Shown: positions 38,088-47,948 of the stretch, piece by piece
Numbering within the stretch: the first letter of the stretch is position 1
Layout: every line of letters begins with the position of its first letter
Source: Marinospirillum perlucidum
Lineage (GTDB): Bacteria > Pseudomonadota > Gammaproteobacteria > Pseudomonadales > Halomonadaceae
Direction: 5' to 3'
NCBI RefSeq assembly: GCF_003336805.1
Contig: NZ_QFWJ01000012.1
Span: 38,914-102,913, forward strand
DNA length: 64,000 nucleotides
Program-made: the position numbers and the translations under genes
Notes under the pieces: generated by a model
What the model was told of the DNA's origin: nothing
What the model saw: only the letters and a program-made list of their open reading frames with translations
Database searches by the model: none

Positions 38088-39434
38088 CTACTGCCGATTG
38101 CTATTCATCGATTTGGCGAGCAGTTCCAGGCGCTGACTACTGGTCAGGAAATCCTGTTGCTCATTCAGTGGCTGCTGGAGAAAATCCATCATCGCAGGCC
38201 GCAGGGCAATCGCCAGATCAATTTCCGGATCACTGCCTTTAGTATAGGCACCTACGTTGATCAGGTCCTTGTTCTGCTCGTAGCGGGACATCAGCTGCTT
38301 GAAACGATAAACGCGGGCCAGGTGCTCCGGTGTGACTATCTGCGGCATGGCACGACTGATAGAGGCCTCGATATCAATCGCCGGGTAGTGGCCTTCTTCG
38401 GCAAGCCGCCGGGAAAGCACAATATGACCATCCAGAATAGCTCTGGCAGCATCGGCAATCGGGTCCTGCTGATCATCGCCCTCGGTCAGGACAGTATAAA
38501 AAGCCGTAATCGAGCCACCGCCTTTAGAAGCATTACCGGTACGCTCCACCAATTGGGGGATCCGAGCAAAAACAGAAGGAGGATAACCTTTGGTTGCAGG
38601 CGGCTCTCCCACAGCCAGGGAGATTTCCCGCTGTGCCTGGGCATAACGGGTGAGTGAATCCATCAGCAGAAGGACTTTTTTGCCCTTGTCACGATAATAC
38701 TCGGCAATACTGTGGGTAATCTGGGCCGCCCGCAAGCGCATCAGCGGCGCATCATCAGCAGGAGAAGCCACCACCACGGAACGTGACATGCCTTCAGGCC
38801 CCAGAATCTCTTCGATAAACTCCTTGACCTCACGACCCCGCTCACCGACCAGACCCACAACAGTGATATCCGCCTTGGTAAACCGCGTCATCATGCCCAG
38901 CAGTACGGACTTACCCACACCACTACCGGCAAAAAGACCCAGACGCTGCCCCTGCCCTACCGTCAACATGGCATTGATAGCACCCACACCGACATCCAGC
39001 GGCGTATCGATTGGATGTCTTTCCAAGGGATTGATCGCTCGCCCATTGAGGTTGGCTTCACCCTCACTAGCCAGGGGACCCTGGCCATCCAAAGGGCGGC
39101 CATAACCATCCAGCACCCGGCCCAGGAGCCCGAAACCTACGGGGACCTGAAGCGCTTTTTTGTTCGGCGTCACTCGTGCGCCCGGGCGTAAGCCTTCAGC
39201 GGTTTTCATGGGCATTAAATAGATGCGCTCACCGGCAAAACCCACCACCTCGGCTTCAACAGGATCGCCGGCAGCACTTTCAATATAACAATAAGAACCC
39301 ACGGGCAGATTACAGCCCACCGCTTCCAGCGTCAGGCCGACCATTCTGACCAGACGCCCTTCGACCAGCGGCTCATCAGGCCGCAGCTGTTGCTGATAGG
39401 ATTTGAGTTTATCGGCAAGGCTAATGCTAGCCAT
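38088..39434 (-). CDS. fliI: Flagellum-specific ATP synthase FliI
   Basis: Export ATPase of 448 residues, related to F1-beta. P-loop [15 protein letters not shown], Walker B-like [18 protein letters not shown] and the type III ATPase segment [22 protein letters not shown] are present. I start it at ATG 39434 (MASISLAD), which has GAGGA 8 bases upstream; longer in-frame starts reach back to 39509 inside fliH without a good site. It overlaps the fliH stop by 8 bases. Confidence 0.96.
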   Translation of the reverse strand: MASISLADKLKSYQQQLRPDEPLVEGRLVRMVGLTLEAVGCNLPVGSYCYIESAAGDPVEAEVVGFAGERIYLMPMKTAEGLRPGARVTPNKKALQVPVGFGLLGRVLDGYGRPLDGQGPLASEGEANLNGRAINPLERHPIDTPLDVGVGAINAMLTVGQGQRLGLFAGSGVGKSVLLGMMTRFTKADITVVGLVGERGREVKEFIEEILGPEGMSRSVVVASPADDAPLMRLRAAQITHSIAEYYRDKGKKVLLLMDSLTRYAQAQREISLAVGEPPATKGYPPSVFARIPQLVERTGNASKGGGSITAFYTVLTEGDDQQDPIADAARAILDGHIVLSRRLAEEGHYPAIDIEASISRAMPQIVTPEHLARVYRFKQLMSRYEQNKDLINVGAYTKGSDPEIDLAIALRPAMMDFLQQPLNEQQDFLTSSQRLELLAKSMNSNRQ

Positions 39435-41307
39435 GTTGGTCATCCTCGGCGGCATTTGCGTCCGGTGCCGGTGAATCCGGCTGCTCGCTGTTATCTGCTG
39501 CGTCTTCATCCAGATTCAGCAATTCATCAAGCAGATCATCGTCAGTCGTGGAATCAGATGAATCTGCAAGCGTACCGCTTTCCTGATCATCGCTCACATC
39601 TTCATTCAGATCATCCATCCAGGTGGACTCCATAACAGCTTCCGGGTCTTCTAGATAGCGAACTTCATGCACGGATTCAGGAGCCCAAACTTTTTCCTTT
39701 TCAACCTCACTTGCTTCGCCAGGCTCGGCAACAGAAGTCGTTTCATCTTCCAAATCATCCTGGGCAGGCTCGGTTGATGCAGACTCAGGCACTTCAGCTT
39801 CCAGACCACCCAATGCCTGGTCAAAGAAATCATCTTCCTCCTCATCAGTTAGAGGAGGCGACGTTTCTGCCTCTGTTTGTGGCGCGGCTGCTGTCTCAGC
39901 AGACTCGTCGGGATCAGGCACCTGCGAAGGCGTCGATGCAGATACAGTTTCTTCAGGTTGGGTAGCAGCCTGAGGTTCCTGCATCTGGGGCTGCGGCTCC
40001 GAGGAGCTCGTAGTATCCGTCAACTCAGCCAGGGGATCGGATGCAAAGGCTGCCTGCTCGTCTTCCTGGTCAGATAAAGGCTCCTCCTCTGCTTCAGATT
40101 GCTCTGGCAAGGCTTGCTCGCTATAGATGTCCTCCGGCTGCTCGGAATTCTGGAGCGAAGCTTCAGGCACCTCTGTTGAATCAGGTGCAGGTGCTGCTTG
40201 CTGCTCATTAAGAGGTGGCAAGTGTTCAGGCGCTGCATTGCGCTGCAAACTAACGCGAGCAACCCCTTCTGAAGCCGGTGCCTCTTCCTGAGCTGGCTGT
40301 GATTCTTGAAGACTGTCCGGGTTAGCTGCAGAAGCAAAATTACCCTGCCCCTGATGACGATAATCATCAGGATTGATAGCCGTGGAAGCCTCTTCCTCCG
40401 GCGCGGTCTCAGGACTGTTTTCCTGGGATGGCTCTTCTGGATGACGGGAAGCGACCGGCTCCTCAGCTTCCGCCTTAGGCGGTGCCGCAGGTGGTTCGGC
40501 CAGCACATCTCGGGATAGAGGAGCCAAATCTTCATCCACCTCTTTATAACCGGCATCAAGGAGTGAATCGATCACCTTTTTGTAGCGATTTTCCAGAGTG
40601 GAATCGACCAGGCTTTGCAGGGTCTCTACCTTGACGCCACCGGGTGTAATCGCCGGATCCGTCAACAAGCGATAGTCTTCAAGCAGGTTTTGGGTGGCTG
40701 CTTCAGCTAGCTGTTGGTCTTCAGGATTAATATAGATACGCAGGCGCTGATGGCCTTGAGGAAGAGCTGCCACCGCCTCTTGGATGACCTCGCTGAGGAA
40801 ACTCCGGTCGAGGCTAACCTCACGTCTTAACAGTGCGCGCGAAATCAGGTCCACCAAGGACAGCAGACCCGCTTCGACTTCCTGGTCCAGGTGTTCAAGA
40901 GGCCCCTGGAATTGTTCGATCAGTCCCTGCAAGCGACCCAGTTGCTGGTCCACTTCCTGCTGGCTTTGATCCAGCCCCTGCTGGTATCCGGCCTGAAAAC
41001 CAGCTTCCTGCCCCTGGCCCTCACCTTCCTGATAGCCTAGTGCACGACCTTCCTCATAACCCTGTTGACGACCTTCATCGAAACCGGCTTGATAACCTTC
41101 CTGACGGGCTTCTTCCCGCAAGGCTTCCAGTTCTTCCGGTGTCGGGGGTTGAGGTTCCGGGGGCTCGGCCTCTTCGGCTGATTTCTGCTCTTCTTCCAGT
41201 TCATCCAAACGCTGGGCAATGCGCTTACGGACACCAGTTAAGTCCGGCATCTCCCAGCGTTCGTAGGGGACCTTTTCATTGGCAGGAATACGTTTTCTGT
41301 GTGGCAC
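39427..41307 (-). CDS. fliH: Flagellar assembly protein FliH with long acidic C-terminal extension
   Basis: Negative regulator and stator-like partner of the FliI ATPase. The first ~255 of 626 residues are a normal FliH: basic start, W18 in YERWEMPDL, a GxxxG-rich helix (71-110, [18 protein letters not shown] and on), then the V-type ATPase subunit E-like domain ending [21 protein letters not shown]. Residues ~256-626 are an uninterrupted Glu/Asp/Ser/Ala/Pro/Gln-rich low-complexity tail with no recognisable domain. FliH is normally about 230-270 residues. No frameshift is visible at the junction, and fliI starts inside the end of the tail. Confidence 0.93.
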   Translation of the reverse strand: MPHRKRIPANEKVPYERWEMPDLTGVRKRIAQRLDELEEEQKSAEEAEPPEPQPPTPEELEALREEARQEGYQAGFDEGRQQGYEEGRALGYQEGEGQGQEAGFQAGYQQGLDQSQQEVDQQLGRLQGLIEQFQGPLEHLDQEVEAGLLSLVDLISRALLRREVSLDRSFLSEVIQEAVAALPQGHQRLRIYINPEDQQLAEAATQNLLEDYRLLTDPAITPGGVKVETLQSLVDSTLENRYKKVIDSLLDAGYKEVDEDLAPLSRDVLAEPPAAPPKAEAEEPVASRHPEEPSQENSPETAPEEEASTAINPDDYRHQGQGNFASAANPDSLQESQPAQEEAPASEGVARVSLQRNAAPEHLPPLNEQQAAPAPDSTEVPEASLQNSEQPEDIYSEQALPEQSEAEEEPLSDQEDEQAAFASDPLAELTDTTSSSEPQPQMQEPQAATQPEETVSASTPSQVPDPDESAETAAAPQTEAETSPPLTDEEEDDFFDQALGGLEAEVPESASTEPAQDDLEDETTSVAEPGEASEVEKEKVWAPESVHEVRYLEDPEAVMESTWMDDLNEDVSDDQESGTLADSSDSTTDDDLLDELLNLDEDAADNSEQPDSPAPDANAAEDDQHG

Positions 41308-41369
41308 AGGACATCCTCAAAATCAAATGACAGGCCGTTTTCCACACGGGGATAAAAGCTCAGCCTGTC

Positions 41370-42386
41370 TTATAACATTTCGTCGTTGCTGGATGCCAGG
41401 TTGATGGTGCCATCTTCGGCAAGGCGACGCGCCACGCCAAGGATTTCCTTCTGGGACGTTTCCACTTCACTGACACGAACCGGCCCTTGTGCTTCCAGAT
41501 CATCACGCAGCAACTCGGCTGCACGCTTGGACATATTCTTGAAGATTTTTTCCTGAACCCTGGTTTCTGCACCCTTCAGGGCCAGTGTCAGAGTCTCCGG
41601 TTTGACTTCGCGCAGCAGTGTCTGCAGATCACGGTCATCCAGATCAGCCAGGTTATCAAAGACGAACATGAGGTCTTCAATTTCTTCACCCAGGGCTTCA
41701 TCAATTTCCTTGATGGCATCCATCAGATCACCCTCAACCGAGCTGTCGAGGTTGTTCATAATGTTGGCAACCACCTTAACACCACCCATACTGGTGGTTT
41801 GTGTGCCGCCAGAACCAGAGAACTGCTTCTCGAGAATATCGTTCAATTCTTGCAAAGCCTGAGGTTGTACGGATTCCAGTGCCGCCACACGCAGAGTCAC
41901 ATCCAGGCGCACCTTGGGATCAAAGAAACGCAGTATTTCTGCACCCTGATCCGGATCCAGATAGGAAAGAACTATGGCCTGTATCTGAGGGTGCTCAAAT
42001 CGAATAATATCGGCAACTGCCCGCGGCTCCATCCACTTAAGGGTATCCAGACCTGTGGTATTACCCCCCAGCAGAATACGGTCGATCAGACCATTGGCCT
42101 TGTCTTCGCCCAGAGCTTCACTGAGCATGCGGCGGATATAGCTGTCCGCACCGACACCCAGACCCGTCTGCTCACCGACATCTTCCAGGAAGTCACCCAG
42201 AACTTCTTCAACCTGGGCGCGGCTGACATTCTGCATTTGTGACATGGCCAGGCCGATTTTCTGTACTTCCTTGGGCCCCATGTGCTTGAGCACCTGGGCA
42301 GCATCTGTCTCCCCCAGAGACATCAGCAGAATAGCTGCGCGCTCCAGAGAAGTCAGGCTTTCAGCATATAGATCTTCATCACTCAT
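41370..42386 (-). CDS. fliG: Flagellar motor switch protein FliG
   Basis: C-ring protein of 338 residues that contacts MotA and transmits torque. N-terminal FliF-binding domain (SLTSLERAAILLMSLGETDAAQVLKHMGPKEVQKIG), middle domain with the EHPQ-type motif (RFEHPQIQAIVLSYL), and C-terminal charged torque helix (DLQTLLREVKPETLTLALKGAETRVQEKIFKNMSKRAAELLRDD, seen in parts) are complete. Its start overlaps the fliF stop by 8 bases. Confidence 0.97.
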   Translation of the reverse strand: MSDEDLYAESLTSLERAAILLMSLGETDAAQVLKHMGPKEVQKIGLAMSQMQNVSRAQVEEVLGDFLEDVGEQTGLGVGADSYIRRMLSEALGEDKANGLIDRILLGGNTTGLDTLKWMEPRAVADIIRFEHPQIQAIVLSYLDPDQGAEILRFFDPKVRLDVTLRVAALESVQPQALQELNDILEKQFSGSGGTQTTSMGGVKVVANIMNNLDSSVEGDLMDAIKEIDEALGEEIEDLMFVFDNLADLDDRDLQTLLREVKPETLTLALKGAETRVQEKIFKNMSKRAAELLRDDLEAQGPVRVSEVETSQKEILGVARRLAEDGTINLASSNDEML

Positions 42387-44160
42387 CGTTTACCACCCAA
42401 TGGCGTACAACCTGGGCCACACGGCCGGGATTCTCAGCAATAAGTGCACGTATGGCATTGAGCTGACGTTCGTAAAGATCACTGGGCGGAGCCAGCAAGG
42501 GATCATCCGAGGCACTGAGAGTTACCTGATCATCGGGCAAGCCACCATCCAGTGGAGCCAGATCGTCCATATCGGCATCCTCGTCTTCCTTCTCGGATTT
42601 GGTAGCCAGATTGCGCAATATGGGTCTGAGTACACCAAAAATCATGATCAGGATAAAGAGGCCAGCCAGCACCTGTTTGGCCAGATCCCAGAACCAGGGC
42701 TGTTCCCAGATGGGTAGCTCCGGCAGCTCATCCATTTCGCTTTCCACGAAGGGCGAATTAATCACACTGACACTATCGCCCCGGGCCGCACTATAGCCCA
42801 CTGCATCACGAACCAGTGTCGTAATGCGTTCAATTTCATTTTCACTCCAGGGTTGACGCTCGGCTTCCCCGGTCTCCGGATTTCGCTGGATCAAATCATC
42901 AATTACCACCGCAACAGTCATGCGATCTATGCGCCCCGCTTCGTTGCGCGAGTAGGTCATGCTCCGATCCAATTCAAAATTACGCGTTGCCTGGGAGCGG
43001 CGGTTAACCGGTGTCGTTTCTTCTTCAGCATTGCCGGTAGCTTCTTCAGGAGCAAAACCATCCTGAGGAGGCTGATTGGACAGGGCACCGGGAATTCCCG
43101 CCGGGCCAAAGTCTCCAACCCTTTCTTCTTCAACTGTCTGCTCGCTGCGAATCGCAGGCATATCCGGATTGAACTGCTCGGTGCTCTGCTCGACCTGAGT
43201 AAAATCCATATCCACGGAGACAGCTGTCTGGAAGCGGCCTGGACCAGCCAGCGGCTCCAGAATGGAACGAATACGATCATTGATACGCTGTTCAACCAGA
43301 CGGGTATGCTCCAACTGGCGCGCCATGGCCCGATCGGTTTCGGTTTCGTCCTGGCGCGAAAGAAGGTTGCCACGCTGATCAACAATGGTGACATCTTCGG
43401 TCTCCATCTGGGGCACACTGGAAGCCACCAGGTTCATCATGGCTTTGGCCTGGGCGGCATCCAGACTCCGACCCGGGGTCAGGCTGAGAAAAACGGAGGC
43501 CGAAGGCTTGCGTTGATCACGAATAAAAACGGACTGGCGCGGCACAGCCAAGTGCACGCGTGCCTGGCGCACTGCATCGAGACTGGAAATGGTGCGTGCC
43601 AGCTCACCCTCAATACTGCGAAGATAGCGGGCATTCTCCATGAATTGACTGGTACCCAGCCCCTGATCCTGTTCCAGAAGCTCGTAACCAACGGTATTGG
43701 GTTGACTGATATCTGCACCAGCCACTTGCATACGGGCCTGGTGGATATCCTCTTCACGTACCAAAAGGGCACCGGATGAAGCATCTATGCGGTAGCCGAT
43801 ATTATTTTGCTCGAGGATGTCGACTATAGCTGCCGAGTCCAATTCATTAAGACTGGACATCAGGGGACGATAACTATCTGACTGGGACCAGAGCACCACA
43901 GCAAAGCCTAGGGCAATACTGGCAGCAAAACCTACCAACAGCGCCATCTGACGCAAAATATCAAGCTGATTAAAATTGGACAGCAGCGCACTGGCCTTGC
44001 TGTCGTTTTTCAGCAAGGAACCCTTACCCTGTTTGCCCTTCTTATCAGCTTGTTCGCTAGCTTGATCAGTGGTAGCACTGCTTGCTTCTGACTTGCCTGA
44101 ATCAGGAAGCTTCTGATCAGCTCCGTCCTCAGCAGCCACATTGGCAGGCGCGTTTTCCAT
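42379..44160 (-). CDS. fliF: Flagellar MS-ring protein FliF
   Basis: Base of the flagellum in the inner membrane, 593 residues. An unusually long, Lys/Gln/Asp-rich cytoplasmic N-terminus (~1-65) precedes the first membrane helix (~72-92). Ring-building motifs follow (NNIGYRIDASSGALLVREEDIHQARMQVA; FMENARYLRSIEGELARTISSLDAVRQARVHLA, seen in parts). The second membrane helix lies near 505-525, followed by the FliG-binding tail (LIAENPGRVAQVVRHWV). Confidence 0.97.
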   Translation of the reverse strand: MENAPANVAAEDGADQKLPDSGKSEASSATTDQASEQADKKGKQGKGSLLKNDSKASALLSNFNQLDILRQMALLVGFAASIALGFAVVLWSQSDSYRPLMSSLNELDSAAIVDILEQNNIGYRIDASSGALLVREEDIHQARMQVAGADISQPNTVGYELLEQDQGLGTSQFMENARYLRSIEGELARTISSLDAVRQARVHLAVPRQSVFIRDQRKPSASVFLSLTPGRSLDAAQAKAMMNLVASSVPQMETEDVTIVDQRGNLLSRQDETETDRAMARQLEHTRLVEQRINDRIRSILEPLAGPGRFQTAVSVDMDFTQVEQSTEQFNPDMPAIRSEQTVEEERVGDFGPAGIPGALSNQPPQDGFAPEEATGNAEEETTPVNRRSQATRNFELDRSMTYSRNEAGRIDRMTVAVVIDDLIQRNPETGEAERQPWSENEIERITTLVRDAVGYSAARGDSVSVINSPFVESEMDELPELPIWEQPWFWDLAKQVLAGLFILIMIFGVLRPILRNLATKSEKEDEDADMDDLAPLDGGLPDDQVTLSASDDPLLAPPSDLYERQLNAIRALIAENPGRVAQVVRHWVVNDE

Positions 44161-44198
44161 TCAATAACCCCAATTAATCCATTCTGCCCCCAAGGGGA

Positions 44199-44594
44199 TC
44201 AGATAGGCATCCGCATAATTTCTTGGTAAGCACTGACAAGCCGGTTTCTGACCTGTGTCATGGCCTCAAAGGAAACACTCGACTTCTGTGCAGCAATCAT
44301 CACATTGGTAATATCCACATTGGGATCACCCATTTCATAGCGGGTGCGCAGATCATTGGCTGTCTGCTGATGACCGTTGACATTATCAATGGCCTGCTTG
44401 AGCAGGGTGGTAAAAGAAGGCACTTCTTTTACCTCTTGTGTTGGCTCTACTCCAGCCACGGGGTTACCTTCCTGCAACCCTCTAACCAAGGGGTTTTGCT
44501 GAGCCATAGCTGTAGAAGCAAAGCTGGAGTTCACACCTTGGTGGCTGGCCCTTATTTGGGACAGAACACTGGAAATTTCAGCGCGTTCAACCAT
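44199..44594 (-). CDS. fliE: Flagellar hook-basal body protein FliE
   Basis: Rod adaptor joining MS ring and rod, 131 residues from ATG 44594 (MVERAEISSVLSQI). The C-terminal half carries the family pattern FTTLLKQAIDNVNGHQQTANDLRTRYEMGDPNVDITNVMIAAQKSSVSFEAM (seen in parts), ending RLVSAYQEIMRMPI. An upstream in-frame start at 44636 would add 14 atypical residues. First gene of the fliEFGHIJ run. The 243-base gap to fleR must hold its promoter, but I found no sigma-54 match there with correct spacing. Confidence 0.93.
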   Translation of the reverse strand: MVERAEISSVLSQIRASHQGVNSSFASTAMAQQNPLVRGLQEGNPVAGVEPTQEVKEVPSFTTLLKQAIDNVNGHQQTANDLRTRYEMGDPNVDITNVMIAAQKSSVSFEAMTQVRNRLVSAYQEIMRMPI

Positions 44595-44837
44595 TTCAGG
44601 ACACCCTAAATTTTTTGCTTTGTTTGATGCAAACAATATGCAACAATTAGAAAGCCAATATTTATTACATAAACGAACCAGCTAAGCGCAAAAAAACAAC
44701 AAGTTAGCCAGTTTTTCAAGGTCGCTCGGTTACTCTACCTAATCAGCGACCGGATGACTACTCTATCATCCTATAATTTAGCTCAAAATGCTGCTACCAA
44801 ATGTTTCTTGCAGTTGTTTTTATGCAGAAAATTCTCA

Positions 44838-46187
44838 TCAGCTTTCCGTAATAAAACCTGCCTCGCGCATTTTAGCCAATTTGTATCTTAGCGTCCGAGG
44901 GCTGATTCCCAAACGCTCTGCCGTTTCTTTTTTGCGCCCACCTTCCTGCTGCAGGGTTTCCAGAATCATGCGAAACTCCTGCTCCTTAAGATCGTCTTTA
45001 AGTGCTTCACTGGATACAGCCTCACGAACCGGCGCTGGCTCAACCGGTGACGTAGAGATATTTTCCAGAATAATACAGTCTGCAGTCACTTCCTGACCCG
45101 TCGCCAGAATCAGCGCCCTTTGCACCACATTCTCCAGTTCGCGGACATTGCCCGGCCAGTCGTGCGCATGAAGCAGTTGGCTGGCCTTGTCATTGAGTCG
45201 GGGCAACTGACTCACCCCCATACGCTGCGCATGCTTGGCCATGAGACTTTTAGCCAGCGGGATAATGTCCGCTTTACGCTCTCGCAAGGGTGGCCAACGC
45301 AGGGGAAATACATTCAATCGATAATAGAGGTCTTCGCGAAAACCACCTTCAATGATGGTTTGCTTGAGATCCCGGTTACTGGTAGCCAGCACTCGCACAT
45401 TCAATTTCAGGGTTTTACGCGACCCCAGACGCTCCACTTCCTGCTCCTGTAAAACCCTCAGCAGCTTGGCCTGAAGCTCCATGGGCATTTCCGAGACTTC
45501 ATCCAGCAGCAGCGTGCCACCATCGGCCTGCTCAAATTTACCCGGCGTACTGGCATTGGCACCGGTGAAGGCTCCCTTTTCATAACCGAAGAGAGTGGCC
45601 TCCAACAGGCTTTCGGGGATGGCTGCACAATTGATGGCGACAAAAGCCTTGCCGGATCTTGGTGACTCCTGGTGGATATAGCGTGCCAAGACTTCCTTGC
45701 CCGTGCCTGATTCACCGCCGATCATTACCGAGGCATCACTTTTGGCCACCCGACTGGCCAGTTTAAGCAACTCCTGACTGGCCGGATCTTCAACCACTGG
45801 CCCTTCAGCCTGCTGGCCCGCCAAAGGGCTGGATTCCAGCAGGGGGCGAACCAGAGTCACCAGCAGATCCGGTTCAAAAGGCTTCACCAGGTAATCTACG
45901 GCACCCTTGCGCATGGCTTCCACCGCCTGGCTCACCGAACCATAGGCCGTCATCAGCACAACCGGTAACCCCGGATGCTTCTGGGTCACCTCCTGGAGCA
46001 GCTGATAGCCATCCATAACCGGCATACTGACATCAGAAACCACCAAACCGATGGAGTGCTTTTCAAGAAGCTTCAAGGCTTCAGCACCATTGCTGGCAGA
46101 CACATAGCGCCAACCTTCCAGCTCCAGTGTATCTTCCAGCGCCTCTCTCAAATCAGCATCATCTTCAACCAGCAGTATTTGCTGCAT
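44838..46187 (-). CDS. fleR: Sigma-54-dependent flagellar response regulator FleR/FlrC
   Basis: Activator of mid-tier flagellar promoters, 449 residues. Receiver domain with phosphoacceptor D52 in VVSDVSMP; AAA+ domain with Walker A GESGTGKE (158-165), the sigma-54-contacting GAFTGA loop (205-210) and Walker B GGTLLLDEVSEM; C-terminal Fis-type helix-turn-helix (KKETAERLGISPRTLRYKLAKMREAG). The cognate kinase gene fleS lies 19 bases upstream, and the operon is directly upstream of fliE as in Pseudomonas. Confidence 0.93.
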   Translation of the reverse strand: MQQILLVEDDADLREALEDTLELEGWRYVSASNGAEALKLLEKHSIGLVVSDVSMPVMDGYQLLQEVTQKHPGLPVVLMTAYGSVSQAVEAMRKGAVDYLVKPFEPDLLVTLVRPLLESSPLAGQQAEGPVVEDPASQELLKLASRVAKSDASVMIGGESGTGKEVLARYIHQESPRSGKAFVAINCAAIPESLLEATLFGYEKGAFTGANASTPGKFEQADGGTLLLDEVSEMPMELQAKLLRVLQEQEVERLGSRKTLKLNVRVLATSNRDLKQTIIEGGFREDLYYRLNVFPLRWPPLRERKADIIPLAKSLMAKHAQRMGVSQLPRLNDKASQLLHAHDWPGNVRELENVVQRALILATGQEVTADCIILENISTSPVEPAPVREAVSSEALKDDLKEQEFRMILETLQQEGGRKKETAERLGISPRTLRYKLAKMREAGFITES

Positions 46188-46206
46188 CTACCTCTCTCCC
46201 ATCCTC

Positions 46207-47262
46207 TTATGCAGTCGGATCAGCCGCTTCTTCTGTTTCCATTGGCAAGGCCATCCAGGCACGGGTACCTTCACCCGGCCGGGACTGCAGCCAAAAACGT
46301 CCCTTGTGCGCCTCTACAACGGCCTGGACAATCGCCAGCCCCAGTCCCGTACCCTGGGATTTGGTCGTATAAAAAGGCTCCTGTGCCTTGGGTACCTTTT
46401 CTTCTTCTATCCCCGGCCCCTCATCTGCCACACACAGTAATAAGTGCAAGCCTTGATGTCCGGGCAGATCCGCGACAGTTTCCAGATGCAAGGCAATAGG
46501 TGGCGGCGGATCACAGGCCTCGGCGGCATTGTTCACCAGATTCAAAACCGCGCCGACCAGAGAATCCAGGCTCACTACCAGATCACTGGCTTCCAGATTC
46601 ACCTGCCAGGTAAAGCTCAATTGGTGTTTATCCACGACCGGCTGCACCGCCTCACGCAGCGCAGCAGCAAAATCTTCCACCGGCAAACGCCGGGCCATGC
46701 GGGTTTCTCCCTTGGCAAAAATCAGCATGTCACGAATCTGTTGATCCATGTGCTGAAGGCGCGCCTTCAACTTGGCAGCAAATTTCTGTTGCTGATGTTC
46801 TTCCAGCCCCTCTTTTTGTAAATGACCGGCATAAAGAAGCGCCGTGGAGAGGGGGGTGCGCAGCTGATGCGCCAGGGAGGCCACCATATGCCCCATCGAC
46901 GACAAGCGTTCGTGACGGGCCAATTCTTCCTGTAGCTGGCGGGTTTCAGTCAAATCCTGAAGCAGAATCAACTGTCCCTGCCCATCGGACAGAGAGCTGA
47001 TCGACAGGCTGACCCGGCGGCCTGTTTTCAGGGATACCTCGTGGCCATCATCACTACGTGGAGCAAAGGCTCGCTGCACCACCGACAACCAGGTTTCGCC
47101 CTGAAGGGGAGCACCCAGCAGCTGGTGAGCAGCCTGATTGGCCTGATCCACCCGCCCCTGTTGATCCAGCATCACCAATCCGGCCGGAATCGCGGCGAGA
47201 ACATCCTGGAGCGCCCGAGCTGAAGTGGTTTCTGAAACCGGATCCGTTAGTGAAGAACTCAT
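46207..47262 (-). CDS. fleS: Flagellar sensor histidine kinase FleS/FlrB
   Basis: Cytoplasmic two-component kinase of 351 residues without membrane helices. N-terminal PAS domain (~17-105), HisKA domain with the phosphorylated H132 in MVASLAHQLRTPLST, and HATPase_c domain with NLVNNAAEA (N box), DEGPGIEEE (G1), PFYTTKSQGTGLGLAI (F and G2). It phosphorylates the neighbouring FleR. The usual upstream fleQ gene is not adjacent. Confidence 0.92.
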   Translation of the reverse strand: MSSSLTDPVSETTSARALQDVLAAIPAGLVMLDQQGRVDQANQAAHQLLGAPLQGETWLSVVQRAFAPRSDDGHEVSLKTGRRVSLSISSLSDGQGQLILLQDLTETRQLQEELARHERLSSMGHMVASLAHQLRTPLSTALLYAGHLQKEGLEEHQQQKFAAKLKARLQHMDQQIRDMLIFAKGETRMARRLPVEDFAAALREAVQPVVDKHQLSFTWQVNLEASDLVVSLDSLVGAVLNLVNNAAEACDPPPPIALHLETVADLPGHQGLHLLLCVADEGPGIEEEKVPKAQEPFYTTKSQGTGLGLAIVQAVVEAHKGRFWLQSRPGEGTRAWMALPMETEEAADPTA

Positions 47263-47344
47263 GCCATTACCCTTGAAAAAAACCAGGCTATTTTTACACA
47301 GCCAACCGCTCTTGGCAGCTTTTTTACCCCGTTAACCCTATCCA

Positions 47345-47800
47345 CTAGCAGGAGGGTGCAAAAACAAACATGCCTTTTTCCGGTGCCGGGGTGTATCCCA
47401 GACGCCGAACCAGCACCTGGTCAGCCAGGGTCAAGCCTTCATCAGGTACACAAGCCAGCACTCCTTCTTCTTTAGCCTTGGCGGCCACCAGCGTCATCAA
47501 TCGACTCCCGACACCACGACGCCGGGTCACTTCGCGAACACAAAGGTGACGCAGCTGCCATTGCTGATCCTTGACGGTTATCAGCACCGCACCCACCAGG
47601 TGATCATTAAAGAGCGCCCCGGCAAACCAGTTGTCCGCGGAAGCCAGGGCCGTGTTGATAAAAATCTCGGCATCCAGCTCACGGCCCTGCAAACACCTTC
47701 GAGAAGGCTCGGCTTCGGAATAGATTTTTTCCAGATCCGTTCGCCAGACCGGCTCCTGGACCAGGGTTGCTGCATCAGCACGAATCATTTGCACAGGCAT
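47345..47800 (-). CDS. PanZ/PanM-like acetyl-CoA-binding GNAT protein
   Basis: GNAT-fold protein of 151 residues. The acetyl-CoA loop reads LRHLCVREVTRRRGVGSRLM, and the VREVTRRRGVG core is the same as in E. coli PanZ (PanM). PanZ binds the aspartate decarboxylase PanD, promotes its self-processing and adjusts pantothenate/CoA synthesis to acetyl-CoA level. The N-terminal third is less similar, so an ordinary acetyltransferase remains possible. Transcribed away from hisB. No panD is in the window. Confidence 0.65.
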   Translation of the reverse strand: MPVQMIRADAATLVQEPVWRTDLEKIYSEAEPSRRCLQGRELDAEIFINTALASADNWFAGALFNDHLVGAVLITVKDQQWQLRHLCVREVTRRRGVGSRLMTLVAAKAKEEGVLACVPDEGLTLADQVLVRRLGYTPAPEKGMFVFAPSC

Positions 47801-47840
47801 GGTGGCACCCCAATAGTGAATTTTGAGAAGAAGCAGTCAG

Positions 47841-47863
47841 CCTGCAACAGGTAGGCTTGCAGG
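47841..47863. repeat. Inverted repeat in the panZ-like/hisB divergent gap
   Basis: CCTGCAA and TTGCAGG form a perfect 7-bp dyad around 9 bases. It lies 40 bases before the panZ-like start and about 85 bases before hisB, so it could be an operator or a leader hairpin. No T run follows on either strand. Confidence 0.35.
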
Positions 47864-47907
47864 TTAGAGTATAAAAGCTACGGACTGCCTTTCCATTGCG
47901 CAACTGT

Positions 47908-47913
47908 TATAAT
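47908..47913 (+). promoter_or_regulatory. Candidate -10 element upstream of hisB
   Basis: A perfect TATAAT lies 35 bases before the hisB ATG. The hexamer 17 bases upstream (CTGCCT, 47885-47890) is a poor -35, so this would be a weak or activated promoter. Assigned by eye. Confidence 0.35.
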
Positions 47914-47948
47914 CCCGAAACCGCAAGTTTAGAAAGGCTAAGTTAGCA

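Noticed and set aside
44595..44837. Sigma-54 promoter before fliE
   Set aside because: TTGGC and TTGCA occur on the minus strand, but the GG and GC are 13 bases apart instead of 10; no other pair fits.
47263..47344. Terminator between the panZ-like gene and fleS
   Set aside because: GCCAA/TTGGC forms only a 5-bp stem followed by A-rich rather than T-rich sequence in the reading direction.
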